The translations under genes and the position numbers were made by a program. A model generated the notes under the pieces. The model ran no database searches. It had not been told where the DNA came from and saw nothing but the letters and a program-made list of their open reading frames with translations. This document shows, piece by piece, positions 11,201-23,996 of a stretch of 64,000 nt of DNA; position 1 is the stretch's first letter, and each line of letters opens with the position of its first letter. This DNA is from Plasmodium coatneyi (taxonomy: Eukaryota > Apicomplexa > Aconoidasida > Haemosporida > Plasmodiidae): contig NC_033567.1 in assembly GCF_001680005.1 (NCBI RefSeq), positions 3,348,001 through 3,412,000 of the forward strand, given 5' to 3'.

Positions 11201-14200
11201 TACGTTGGTCGTAATTTAAAATAAGGTTTATCTTTTTTTTCTGTTCTTCAATTTTTTCCTTTTCCTCCTCTTTGTTGTTATTTTGGATGAAGTTCCAAAT
11301 GTCCATTATATCGTTACGTTCGGAGCGCCCCTTATCTTCATGGTTGTTTTTGGTTGTCTCCTCTTTGGTGCTGCTGGATAATTCCCCTTCCTTTTGTTGC
11401 TCATTTTGGAAAAGGTGCATGAGGAATGCTACATCAGAGTGGATACCTTCCAACGTGAAAGGAATAATATTTTTTTTTTTTTTTTTTTTTTTTCACAAAT
11501 TGTTCTACAATATAGTCATGAATTTCTTCGACCAAAAATTGGTGCAACGAGTCCATCGTTAAGTGTGGCATTTCCGAGGAGGTGGAATTTTCCATTTGTG
11601 TCCCTCCTGCGAAGCGTTGTACCCACCGGTGTGCACTAACATGGTATCTCTTTAACACATTAAACAGGTGCACGAAGAAAAAGTGAAAATCCAGTTTTAT
11701 GTAATTATTTCCCAGACTGACAAAAATGTACTGTCTTTTCATTTCCCCTTCGTTTACGTAAATGTTGCGGACCTTTTCATACAGTGGGATTTTAACTCGA
11801 TAATATAAGAAAAAATATTTTGTGGAGAAGACAAAAATGTTGTTATGGTTTGTTAAGCAGAAGAGTAGGTGATTCGCTTCATTCACCGTCATGCTAACTA
11901 TGGACACCCTTTCGGGGAAATTCTTCCGGGCAATTTTGTACACCACGGTTGGGCGCAAGATATTCCTTCTTCGCCCGTTTTCCATTCTGTATCTCCGACT
12001 GCTCCTTCCATTAAGGTGTAAAAAAAAGATGCAATTATTTTTTATCCCCTCAGTTGTTAGAACAAATCCATTATCATTCATTTTTGCTATACAAGAAATA
12101 TTTATTTCTAGACACTTCCCAGTGTTTAATTTATTTTTTTTTTCCTCCTCTGCGTTTTCTTTTCCTTCTTCCTTTCTTTTATCTCTTTCCAGATTTATGC
12201 TTAAACAAGTGGGATATCTTTTTCGTCTTTTTTCCAGCTTGTTCATCACGGACTCACTAAACAGTGTCTCTACGTATTTTTGTAGATTTTTCCTTTTGTT
12301 ATTAAAAATGGATAATTGTATGGAGGTTTTTTTTTGCTCTGTTTCTTCCTCTGTGTTTTTCGTCAGGCTCATTTTATCTCTGTAAAAGTTCATTTTGTCG
12401 TACTCCCCTTCGGATATATCACTGGAAGAGCTGTTCAGGGGGGAGTCCCCCTCACTATCGCTGTATTCGGTGTGGCTGTTCGTTCTGTCCATAACAGCGC
12501 TGCTTCCTCCGCTTCTTCTTCCCCTGGGTTCATACATGCAAGACTCATCCTCTTCGTAGTTGAATTGTACCTCGAGGATTTCATACTCGATGAGAAGGTC
12601 GTACGGATTTTCCTCGCTGGCCAATATATGTGGTGACTCCTCCGATGTGTGCTCCGCCAACCGCTCCGTGCAAACCCGGAAGAGCAGGTTTCGCGCCCCG
12701 AGGATGTAAAAAGACCGGGTGGATGGCAAGTAGAAGGAGCCCCTCAGCTCCGCTTCGCAAATCTTCAAATATCCCAGTGGCTTAAACACATTCCCCTGTT
12801 TGTGTAAAAAAAAAACATACTCTTCCTCCTGCGCTATGACACATATGTACTTGCAATTTTCGCTTTTCTCAATGTGGACGATCGAATTATTGCTTGTCTT
12901 TACGCAAGTCACAACGTCCAGAAAGAGGTGCTTCATTTTTACTATGTATATAACGCCATTATTAAAACCAATGCAGAAAAAAAAAAAATCATTTTCCCGG
13001 TAAAGGTACTTGACGCAGGTGATAAACTCTCTAAATCTATAAAGGCAATAATTCCTTTCCACTTTTTTCTCATCCAGTTGGTAATTAAAAACTTTCCCAT
13101 TGTAGCTAAAGCTGAAGATATGATTTTCCCAGGAGAAGATATTTTTTATTTTGCTGTTATGTGTATAAAAGAATGTACTTAAATCATCGTAGTTATTTTT
13201 TTTGGAAGAATATATGGCACAGTTTTTTTTATCGATCAGGAGGAAGAACTTTTCATGGGAAATTATTTTGCTCATATTAACTTGGACAGACACGTCTTTT
13301 TCCAGTTTGATGAACAGTTCCTTCTGCGTGGGAAGGTTGTCTCCTCTGAATTGGCAAGCCCACCTGCGAGGAAGGGTAATACAATACCTCATGGGTGTAC
13401 ACATCTAACCGAGTGTATTTCTAACGAGGTCTATTTGTAACCCGATAATTTATTTACAATTTGAGGGAGTCCCCATCTTTGGTGGTTATGTATCCGTCGT
13501 AGTAATGTATGTAGCAGATGTTCTTGTGAAAGTGAACTTGTCCATTTTCATTTTTTATTATCCATTTTTCCACGAGGTCCTGTAATGTGCGTGCGGAAGG
13601 GGCATCTCCCTTGGATTACCTATTTAGACTAGTTAGGAGTGTGCATGGTTCTCTCCATACATGTCACACTGTAAAGTTACTACGCGTGATAGAGTTAAAT
13701 GACCACCACCACTACTGCTCCACGTAAGGGCTAACCTTCAGTAGGAAGAGTCTCCCGTCGGATGTCCCGATCAGAATGTTCTTCTCGCAGAACCCAAAGC
13801 AATTCACTTGCACCGTTGGGTCAATCTCCAGGTTCTTCTCTTTCATTTTAAGGCCTACAAAAAAAAAAGGGGGTATGAAAAGACATCATTATGTGCAGGG
13901 GGAAATCAGTAAAATACTTCAATTCCTCATGAGACAAATTCATGTTGATATTTGTGTAACGGCTGGGTGAAATAATCCCCCGTGGTACGCAAAGGCGAAT
14001 GCCCACCTGTGTAAGTCCGCTCCAAGTTCCACAAAAATAGCTTCCTTTTCCGTAAAATTAAAAAGAAATCATAGTACCTAAGAGGGGGGAAATAAAAAGG
14101 GGGGAGGTGCACATATTCCACAAAAGGGTGTCAAACTGCTTTCTCTATCCTTTTTAAGGGTGTGTGTGTTTCCTCCATTTGATGTCTAGCCATCTTATTC

Positions 14201-15100
14201 ACTTTTACAACGGATTCATTACTGTGCAGTGTTGCAATATTCCAGATGCAGATACATGTTTAAAATGAAGGTTTTTTTTTCTGAATCCAGAACCTTTAGA
14301 ACCCGTTTATTCGTTATCAACACGAAGTAGTTATTCTCCTTCTGGACAAAAATTTTTTCGTAAAAGTCATGATCATCTAATATTATTTCTTCCTTGAGTG
14401 TTTGTCTTTCTGTGCAATATATTTGTATGCCTGCATGTGGGGGTGTGCATATTGAAGGGGGGACAGAATCAGTATTGCACAAACCGTGGATGTGTTCAAC
14501 CAAAGTAACCCCTTGCATATTGCGGAAGCTTATCAAAAATTAAAAATATTGAATCGATGGCCACCTATAATGCGGCATTTGTGTGCGTACTACTGTTCAG
14601 CACGTTGCAGAAGCACCATCTCACTTTGCCGTCCCTCCACTCGCATTACATGAACACCGGGCGGATCCATACAAGACAACTATGAGTGAGTCCTCATGCA
14701 GAACCGAACAAGTGATAACACAATCATTCTTCGTAAACAGAGCCCTCAACGATTTTATTACAGGGTTGTAAATGTTTATTACATTGTGCAGGAAAAAGAC
14801 GATGTTATTATTTTTGAGGAGAAATATATCCACGTTTAAGTTAACTCCATAGAGGTGTTTTTCTCTTATCAGATTGTATGGGATGTGTTCTTCCTTGCAC
14901 AGGTGTGCTTCCCTATCCACTGCTTCCTCATATTTGTTCGTTTCGTCTTCTCCGGCGTAGCCCTCCCCATCGGTAGATTGGCTCAAATGGATAGTGTTCA
15001 AATTTGGCGTCTCATCATTTCGGTTAATGGTGTTGAAAATGTTTCTTCTGAATTTACAAAAGACGGAGATTTTTTTGGAGAAAAGGGCAGAGGTCTTCAT
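8291..15100 (-). CDS. WD-repeat/coiled-coil protein, CFAP43/CFAP44-like, nine exons, one frame break
   Basis: Exons inferred from GT-AG sites with matching phase: 15100-14650, 14430-14223, 14077-14007, 13854-13736, 13579-13458, 13363-10501, 10304-10193, 10085-9447, 9313-8291 (stop TAG). The start is the ATG at 15100 (MKTSALFSKK). The N-terminal half has beta-propeller-like strands (ILIGTSDGRLFLL, ICVIAQEEEYVFFLHKQG); the C-terminal half is Lys/Glu coiled coil ending KINQYIELLKG. In the sixth exon the frame breaks at a 24-A run (11470-11493). Removing one A keeps every downstream phase consistent and gives about 1868 residues, close to the length I recall for CFAP43/44. Propeller plus long coiled coil suggests an axonemal tether used in male gametes; CFAP57 or a Plasmodium-specific protein are alternatives. 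The break is probably an assembly error, since the second half has no ATG of its own next to the run. Confidence 0.75.
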
Positions 15101-16060
15101 CTTGGCAGCATATATTCATTGCATATGCCATGCACAATGTGAGAACGGTGTGTACTTGCACCCAAGGGAATGGCACATTGATCGAATAACATCAGAGCTA
15201 CACTCGCTCATCCCATAAGGTTAATCTGCCCCGGTGAAGCGCCTCGTACATGCTGTGTAATTGTTTACAAGTGGGAAAAAAAAAACTGCTGATAATTCAT
15301 TTTCTGGCAGTGATAGCGATTCCACTTCGAATTGGTACACGCAAGAAAAACCCGGTGTAGGAATTCCCCGACCTTTTTGTGCACACATGAACAAGGATTT
15401 TTTTTTTTTTTTTTCTCCCGCAAGGACAACATGGGTCAATTTTTTCCCCATATTATTCCGAATGGGGGGGAACTACATGTGGGTTATGATGGGCTGATAA
15501 ACACTATAAGACATTAAAATAATACCACGTGGATGAGTCTTAAGCTGTGGTTTTCCTTCCTGTTTCCCCTGAAACTTCGCTCACACACATGGCTCGTATG
15601 TATTCGCGCGGGGCAGGGAAAAGCCAGTTTATCCCCGATTGGCGCTATACTGCCAGAGGAGACACATACAAATTGGCATAAAACAATTTGGGATATTAAA
15701 GCTAATTATTTTTAAATAAGTTTTATTAAAAAGGGGAAGAAACAGGGAAATGTAAGAGGTGAGAAAGGAAAAGTGCACAAGTAGAGGGCGGAAGAAAAAT
15801 AACGAAAAAGGCGATAATATGGGTAAAAAAAAAAAAAAAAAAAAATTATTTCCTTGTTCAAAATCCTTGTTCACGCGGTAAGATAGTCGAACAGGGAAAG
15901 TATAAAACAAAAGGTTCCGTGTAGCGGTGAAGACGTAGGGGGGAAATGTCCCCCACGTGAGATCAAACGGAGGAATGTGCATTTCCTCTGAGTTCCTTCC
16001 TTCAACAGTTGTGATTGTTTCAGTACACAGCTGCCTCCTTCCCCATTTGGTGACGAATTT
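15101..16060. other. Intergenic spacer between tandem minus-strand genes
   Basis: About 960 bases holding the upstream flank of the WD/coiled-coil gene and the 3' flank of the TBC-TLDc gene. There are A runs at 15827-15845 and T runs near 15399-15414. No exon-like stretch with matching splice sites was seen. Confidence 0.6.
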
Positions 16061-19000
16061 CTACTTGAGGTTCCACACCTCGATATCCATAATGTGAAAG
16101 TCGCGACCGGCGGAAATGAGCGGTGGGGAGAAGAAGGACTCGGATGAGTGGGTCTTTCCAACCTTGACGTCCTTATCGATGAACAAAGCGATGTCGTTTC
16201 CTCCAATGTAAATTCCATCACGTATAAGTACAAGGGTGTTGTTTCTGCCTGACCATTTGTAAAACTTAAAATGGGTGTTAAAGGTACATACAAAAGCAGA
16301 GCTCTTGTCGGAACAGTTCACAAAATTGATATCTCTGGTAAGGGAGAAGGGACAAAAAAAACCCATCAAATCGTAGTCGAAAGTTTTTAAAATAAGTATC
16401 ATGGGTTTCCTTTTATTCTTTTCTGTTCTTTCGACAAGTACTTGGAAGCTGTACCCATCCTTCTTAGAGCAATAAGTTAAAAAAGGATCTAAGGATCTTA
16501 AATTACTAGGAATTTTCTCCCATATATTTTGCCAATGTAAAGAATTGATCAATCTCGAATTATCATTCAGTCTAGGTCTATAAAAAGTTTTCATTTTAAC
16601 ATTCATCAGATAGGGAGAGGGACATTTGGTTGAAAATTTTAGTTGCTTCTCCTTACTCTTCAGTTTGAACCGATAAGCAATCTGTGTTAGTTCATTAATT
16701 GTTAAGTAGGGATGCATGCAAATGTGGTAAAGGATATTTTCCACTTCTTCTATATTTGTGCATTTCAATAAATCGCTCTCAAAAAATTTTAGCAAAGCTA
16801 GACAGTAGAGACATAAGGTCTTCTGTCCTTCAAATATGTAGATGCCATAAATCCTTAGGACAAAGTCGAAGGGAAGCATACGAGAGAACCCGTCCTGGAT
16901 ACACCTTGCTGTCCATGCCGCTAAATCAAAGTTCAACTTCCTCAGATAGTGGTAACATTTTGGAAGGAACTGAATAAAGGAATTTAGGATGTATTTTACG
17001 TATTTCACAAAATCCTTTCTTTTATATATGAAAAAAGGAACCTCCTTATTCTTTATGGTGTCTATTCCTTTTTTTATTAGACAGTGAATGATGCAGTAAA
17101 CGACGGATGCTTTGAAGTAGATGAGGAGAATAATACACAGATTTGGAATGATGGGTGCGAATTCGATGTCGTTTCCAAAGTTGTTGTTTATGGCCCAGAG
17201 GAGCTTCTTGATTTCGTGCTTGCCGTTGTCGTTCAGCAGGGCCGTTAATTCCGTTGCGTCATCCAGGTTGTACACATTAGGAGGGTACGTCCCACCGGGG
17301 CCGCCCCCAACGTTGTGGTTGCCAGGGTTGGCAGTGTTCGAAGCGTTTGTACCATTTGCACCGTTAGTGTTGCCACCCCCATTTTCATAAAACTTGCTGT
17401 ATAGCTCCTTCTCCAGGTTGGGGTTATCCTTACTGTTGTATTCCACGGAGGCGTACTTTTTCTCCATTTTGTTCGTCTTCCCGTCGTGGATCTGCTTCTC
17501 CAGCGGGCCCCCCTTCCCGCTAGCGCCGCCTTTCATTTTCGTCTTATCCACATTCTTCTCCTTATAAACTGACCCCTTCCTCGGGTCTGCACTGACCTGA
17601 TTCTCTGGATCACTTACCGCGTCGGCATCCTCCCCCGATTCATACTTAAAATTGATTTTTTTCTTCCTCTTCGTCTGTTCAACAACCCCCCCGTCGCGTT
17701 CGCGTTCGCTTTCACTTCCTTCGCTTCCTTCACTCACTCCTTCACTCTTTTCCTCGTTCAGCGGGTGGCTCTCCGGCAGATGGAAATTTTCCAATTCGTC
17801 CGCGTCAGCCTCGTCCATCACGGTCCCCATTTCTCCCTCTGGTGTTCCTCCTACCATCCCCCTGGGTGGATTGTTAACAAATTTCTCTTTCATGCGAGAC
17901 GATGATGGTGGTTTCTTCTCCCCTGGGGTTCCTCCTCCCAATTTCGTCGCTCTTTCAAAGGACAAGCCAAACGGAGGACCCATTTTTGCAATTTTGGAAA
18001 AGAAAGTCTGCTTCTTGTCTTCCTTCTTTCCTACACCATTACCATGCCGTTCCTGATGGTCCTTTTTTTCATGCTTACTAATAATAATTTGGTAGTTTTT
18101 CTTCCTGCTTCTACCAACCGTTTCGATGCGACCCGGGGAAAGACTCCCCTGATGGCGACCCCTCTCCAACAGTCCACTTCCCTTGATAGAAGTAAACGTG
18201 TTATATTGAGTAACCATCCCTGTGTTGTTCAGACTGGGGGAGAACCCACCCCCACGATCTCCATTACTGGTATGCTTCTTTTCTGCTCTGGTCCTGCCGT
18301 CTTGATCCTCCTCCTCCGTCCCATCCTCGTATACATTCCCCGTGTGGAAGTTCTTCTTTTTCCTTCCACCTTGGCTACGCTGGTATTCCTCACTCCTGTA
18401 TGCACCCGCAAATTTGATCATATCCGCCTCCGAATCTTTTGACTTTTTTTTTTTATAAAAAATTTTTTTCAATTTTCCAAAAAGGGAATTTTTCCCTCCG
18501 TCGCTGTTCTTCTTATCGGAGTCTACTACCCGATGGTTCATGTATTTTCTGTTCGCGTCGAGAGAGTCGGTTCGCTTATTCTCTGTGTCTTCCTCATTAA
18601 ACTCGCTCAGTTTCACGATGGATTCTCCGTCGTCCTCCTCATCTTCGTCGTTCCTTGGGCGCTGCCTCATCCTGGGGTCGTAAGTGTGGTCCTCCCTCTT
18701 CCTTTGCATCCCATCATCGGACGAGGTACTTTCTGCTTGGAGGAAGGTCCTCGCGGATTCCCCGCTGCCGCTGTTGGGGCTCCCTGCGCGATCCCCCCCT
18801 CCGTAATTTAATTGCAATTTATCAGTTTGTCCACCACTTTTCGATGACCATCCGCCCATGCGGGGCTCATCCAATGGCACCCCTTTGTTGTTGTTGTTTT
18901 TGTTCTTCTTCTTTTTCTTCCCCCTCTCCTTAACGGAAGAGCCACTATCCGCGGGCACTATTTTCCAGTGCGGAATTATATTCTTCTTTTCCTTGTCCTT

Positions 19001-21073
19001 GCTCAGGCTTTTTTTAAGCAAAGAAGAAATGTGATCAGACAGCTTCCTTTCATTCTTCTGATTTGCCCTCTTTCCAATGAAGGCTTTTTTTAAAAAATTT
19101 CTTGTGCCGTTATAACTGGAATATTTTTTTAAACGATAAGTGGAGCTATTCTCCCCAGTTGGACTTCCGTACATATTTTCACCTTCTCCACTTGCCCCAT
19201 TTACAAACGAATCATCAGAGTTTTGAATTCTTGCGTGGTGCAAATTCCCGTCGTAATGTGACTTTGCTTTAACATTATGGTAATTTAATTCCTTCTCTAT
19301 TTTTTTCTTCCTTGTCGTTCGTAAGTATAATTTCGCTTTATTCATTTTCTCTGCTTGCTTTTTGCTTATAATGTACTGCTCCGTCATGTAGCATTGTATG
19401 TGCAGATATTTGTTCGACTCGTATGCCTCCTTGTTCGAGTCCTTCCCTTCTATCTTAGGAGAGAGCAAATTGTCCTTTGCATTGCCACCAGTGACGTGGT
19501 TAAAATAGCCATCTGCACAACTAACCCCACTGGAGTGAATCCCCCCGATATTCTCATAGATAGTTCCTCCCTTGGCGTAGTGGTCTGCTTCACCCTTTTC
19601 ATTATCCGGTCCGCTATTCGTATCATCTGCTCCGTTATGAAAAATAATTATGTCATCTTTTATGAGAATATTTTTTTCGCTTTCGCTACAGTTGGACACT
19701 TTAAAACCGGACTCATTATGGAGCCTTTCTCCATAGGTGGATAAACATTCCACGTTCTTCCCTCCTTCTTCCTTTACGTTTTTCTTCCCTTCCGTTGATT
19801 TTTCTCTCACACCTATGTTACTGGGGTGTGCATTCACATCGCTACCTGCCACCGTGGCAACATCGCTCTTTTTTAAATTATCACTAGTGGTATTATACTC
19901 TACCTTATCCGTATCACCCTTTTCTGCAGTCTTATCGTCGGACTTTTCCACCTTACTTCTATAAAAGCGACTGGACAAATTTTTAAAAATGAAGTTGTTC
20001 GAATAGGGGAGGACCGAATCGGATGCGACCCTCAAATAGTTGTCGATCCTCTTACTCTTTAGTAGTTTATTTTTCACATTTTCAATGTAGAAGAATTTTT
20101 TTTTTTTTTTTTTTATTTGTGAACCCAAAATTTGGGGTACTCAATGTTTTGGGTTCTATCCAAAAGTTATGTTCAGGCAGCAGATACTGGTCCTTCTTTT
20201 TTTCGTTCTCATTTGGATGGTTAAATAAAAGTTGTAAAATGTTACTAGTAGAATCATTAATGTTAAAGTTATCGTAGTCCTCATGGTTCTCTATTTCTAA
20301 CTCCTCTATTTTCGTCTGCACACACATAATGTCTTCCTGCAGCCCTAGGATTCCGCCGCAGAATGTTGGGCAGTCGTTGAACAGAATGGATGGGATCTTA
20401 TCTCCAAACGTGTTGTAGATGGTCGTTTCGTAAAAGTGCGGGAAGTTTATGACAAAGTAGTTTACGTCGTTGGACCTCACCCAGATTAGGTGCTTTAGCG
20501 AGTCGGACACGCCTCTGCGGGGGGGGGAGGAAAGGAGGGGTCATAACATGGAGTGATAGGCTAAAGTCGACAACTAGTGGTGGGATACTCCCGCTTCTCT
20601 CACGAGACTGGTTGGCTGCTAGCCCGCCGCTCTCCACGACGGTGGCACTCGTTCAAACCTTCTCAGTAAGTGCTTCACTTCCTTGTCCATCAAATTCGAG
20701 TCCGCGTTCAGGACCAGACTCAGGGACCTGTCGTTCCAGTGGCTGTGCTCATCCTTCTAATGGGGGAAAAAGAAGAATACGCAGGGGAAAGTTAAAAATA
20801 TGTGCATGTCTCACCAGGGCAGTTTTTGCGAGGGAAGTAAAACCCTCTTCTCATTAGGCAACCCTGGTTCTTTGTCCTCCTTGACGGGGACACAGTGACG
20901 GTGCAGTCATCCTGGCAACTCACATCCGTGTTAGGATTCCTCCATTTTTCGTAGACCTCCAAGTTCAAATAAATGTTGTTGTAAATGTGGTTTTTGTTTA
21001 TCAGATGGTTGTATTTATTTTTCTGCGCCTGAAATATTTCGTCTGTTTTCGTTCCCCTGTATATTTTTTTCAT
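16061..21073 (-). CDS. TBC domain + TLDc domain protein (TBC1D24-like), one frame break at poly-A
   Basis: Exons: 21073-20924 (ATG start, donor GTGAGT), 20756-20659 (donor GTTTGA), then 20514-16061. The first two joins build a TBC opening (KHLLRRGVSDSLKHLIWV) followed by IPSILFNDCPTFCGG. The frame breaks at a 19-A run (20096-20114). Losing one A links it to the long downstream frame, for about 1566 residues. That frame starts with roughly 900 low-complexity residues, then the rest of the TBC fold (LLWAINNNFGNDIEFAPIIP). It ends in a TLDc domain (LTYCSKKDGYSFQVLVER ... KFYKWSGRNN ... DFHIMDIEVWNLK stop). TBC-TLDc order is that of TBC1D24, a membrane-traffic and V-ATPase-linked protein. The IxxDxxR arginine finger is not present (ILFNDCPT), so Rab-GAP activity is doubtful, as in TBC1D24. 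The short first exons are inference; the TLDc call is strong. Confidence 0.82.
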
Positions 21074-23996
21074 TTTCTGTTATTTATTTCTACATTTTTT
21101 TATCGATATGTATGGTTCTGGCACGGGGAGGGGCGTGAAAGAATGTACACATAGTTGTGTGCAGGGGGGGCGGGAGAGAGACGTGGGTTGGCCGTCACGA
21201 AGTAGGGAGGCACCAAATGTGGAATGCAACCAACGGTGTGCCGCTACCCCAGGGGAAACGCGGAAACAAAAAAGAGGGGTCCAAAAAACGGGGGGTTAAA
21301 AAAAGTTACTTGGAATGCTTTTAAAATGGAGAATGGAATGTGCGTTCAAATGGACGTGGCGGTAAGGGCGACGCGCTCATACACGCAGGGATGTATAACT
21401 TATACGAAGGGACGCATAACTTATACGAGGGACGTATAACTTATACGCAGGATGTCGAGTCACCCACACAGTGTTGCGTCATCCACACAGTGCCGCGTCA
21501 TACACTCCAGTGCCTCCTCCTGCTCGCCCGTACGAGGATATACATGCATACGCGCAGGGACATATCCGCACATTTGTGGAAGGGAAGGAAACTTCATATA
21601 TGTTTAGTAACACTACAATAGAGAGGGGAAAAAAAAAAAAGTTTACAATTTCATAAACATTTAAACTGAGATAAGACAATAAGGAGGGGGAGGAAGAAAA
21701 CTTGTAATCATAAATAAAAGGGGGAGGAGTACACTCTCACATGCAAAAAAGTGTGTTCCTATAAAAGTATACGTGCGTATAAACAGGCACATATGAACAC
21801 GCTGATGTGTACACGCGCATGTGTGTCGTGTGTATGGACGTGTTTTAAAAATTAAGGCGACGCTTGCAAGTGAATTTATGCGTGGAATGCTTTTATACGC
21901 ATGGGGAGGCACATTTCATTCCCAGGGGGGGGATGACGAAGTAAGGACGGAATAGAAAAAGGTAACGCAAATGTGCACGTAACTGAATGTAACATAAAGG
22001 AAAGAAAAAAAAGTGAAACGAAAGATAACGTACGGGTAAGGAAAATATAACGTAACGGAAAAATAAAAAAAAAGGTAAATGTAAAAAGTTGAAATAAAAA
22101 AAAAAAAAATGCATGAAAAAAAATGAAGCGAAAAGGTGGGGTTGGCGGTGAAACGTAAAAAAAAAAAAAAAAAAAAAAAAAACGAAAAAGGAACGCACAG
22201 TAAGGCGATGAAAGCGAAATTTAAAAATTAAAGCTGGAAGGAAATTTAAATTAAATTTAAATTAAATTGAAGTTAAATTGAAATGAAGTTGAAATTAAAT
22301 AAAATGGAAAAACTAACGTGAATTTCTTCGCTTTTCTCTTAATAGACAAATATAGGCAAAATGGCTATTACGCTTGTTTGAAATAATTAAAAAAGGAAAA
22401 AGGAAAATTCGTAAAACAGTTGATAAATTAGGAAATTAATGAATTATGCAATTCTTAAGTTGGTATAATGGGAAAATGATAAATCGATAAAGTGGGAGAA
22501 TGATGAAATGATGAGTTACTGAATTTATGCCCTTTTTTCTTCAGGAAAAAATTGCATATTTTGTTGCATAAGATGAGGGGAATGGACGGACGTGTGCACG
22601 GTTTGTAAATCGTAGGTGCTGGGGGCCGCACCAACGGACGAAAAGATGAACGAACTTACGAACGGGCTAACGGACGGGTGAAGTTAAAAAAGCGTCATGC
22701 CGTGGGTGTGTACTGTTGCACATACGGTTTGGCGAGTGTGTACTGGGAATTGGCTGGAAATTCAGGTCACATTTTGCGCAAAACGAAAAAAAGGAGAGGG
22801 ACACACGGGAGGAGGCGCTCGAAATAGCGGGTTGGCATAGGAACGGAAAAAAAGAAGCCGCACGGAGAAGAGGCGTCATAGAGGTAAGACGCGTCAGGAA
22901 GGTATGAGACGTGCGAAAGGCATGAACGGTACGAACGACTGAGGCAGAAAAACTATGAAGGGTAAAGCGCAAGAAAACGCCAGAAAGCGTTCAGGGTGTG
23001 TCGCTTGATGGGCGCTCGATGTAGACTTCAAGGGCGAGTTAAAAGCGAGCCTTTAAATGTGTGAAAATGACCATCCTGCACCGCCGACAGAACAAAGTTG
23101 AAAGAAGAGTCGACGGTTACACAAATGTGAGTGGACAAACAAGCAAGCGAAAATACAGAATGGGTGCATGTGTCACAATTACAGCCGGCTACCGCAGAGG
23201 GATGAACAACACACTCCATGAAAAAAAAGGCTTACACACATAAACGCAGATTCTACGTGCACACATGGGTACATGCTATCGCGAATACACGAACGGGTAC
23301 TCACTCGATAGCCCCTATTATCTCCGCAACTCCTCCGATAGGGATACACGCAACAGATATATTCAAATGAATGTTTCATAAAATGGCCACTCGACGGATG
23401 CGTCAGGCTAACACTGAAGGGACTTTCACAGGCGCTTAAGCAGATCAACGAGGATTCACTTATATAATTATTCACCCATAAATGGGAATTTCATGCACAT
23501 TGACCTTTCACGTTAGCCTATGTACACATATCTCCAGCTAAGTGTACGACGATAAATGTTGCTACACAACGAGTGAGAAATGGATTTATGAGTTTTTTCT
23601 TTTCCTTTTGAAAATCCACACAAAGAGGATAAACCAAAAAAAAAAGAGGGGGGGTGAAGAAGGCAAGGGAAGCACAGCGGGTATAAAGAGATTGAAGAGA
23701 AGCAGACGCATTTCCTAAGAGGAAGATGATGCAAGAAGTGTACCAAGCGGAATGAGAAATAGAAAAAAGAAAAAAAGGAGGTAAGAAAAAGAAGTACATA
23801 TGATTGGCAAACTGAATGAGCACAATATGGTATTCTTCTTCACGACACTGTGATGCGTGCACTTGGGCCAAATTTCATTTTGTCAGTAACGGTGAAAATG
23901 CGATGATGCGGCCAAAAAAAAATTATGTACGGAAAAAAATAAAAAAAAAAAACATTTAAAAAACTTCCCGAAAGAAAAACCCATTTATCATCTTAC
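21074..23996. other. 2.9 kb gene-free region upstream of the TBC-TLDc gene
   Basis: This includes the presumed promoter of the TBC-TLDc gene. It has poly-A runs (21630-21641, 22087-22099, 22157-22180), an A/T-rich stretch at 22215-22300 of AAATTTAAATTAAATT-like words, and a 20-21-base tandem repeat near 21390. Short ORFs on both strands lack splice or phase support. The decayed gene ending at 23997 may have further exons here, but none is recognisable. Confidence 0.55.
21390..21450. repeat. Short tandem repeat, about three copies of a 20-21-base unit
   Basis: Each copy contains the core ATAACTTATACG, at about 21395, 21416 and 21436, separated by GARGGGACG-like spacers. It lies in a noncoding stretch, and no function can be read from it. 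Confidence 0.75.

Noticed and set aside
23518..23871. Minus ORF with hydrophobic stretches downstream of the decayed gene
   Set aside because: Hydrophobicity comes from T-rich noncoding sequence; no acceptor-donor pair continues the decayed gene convincingly.
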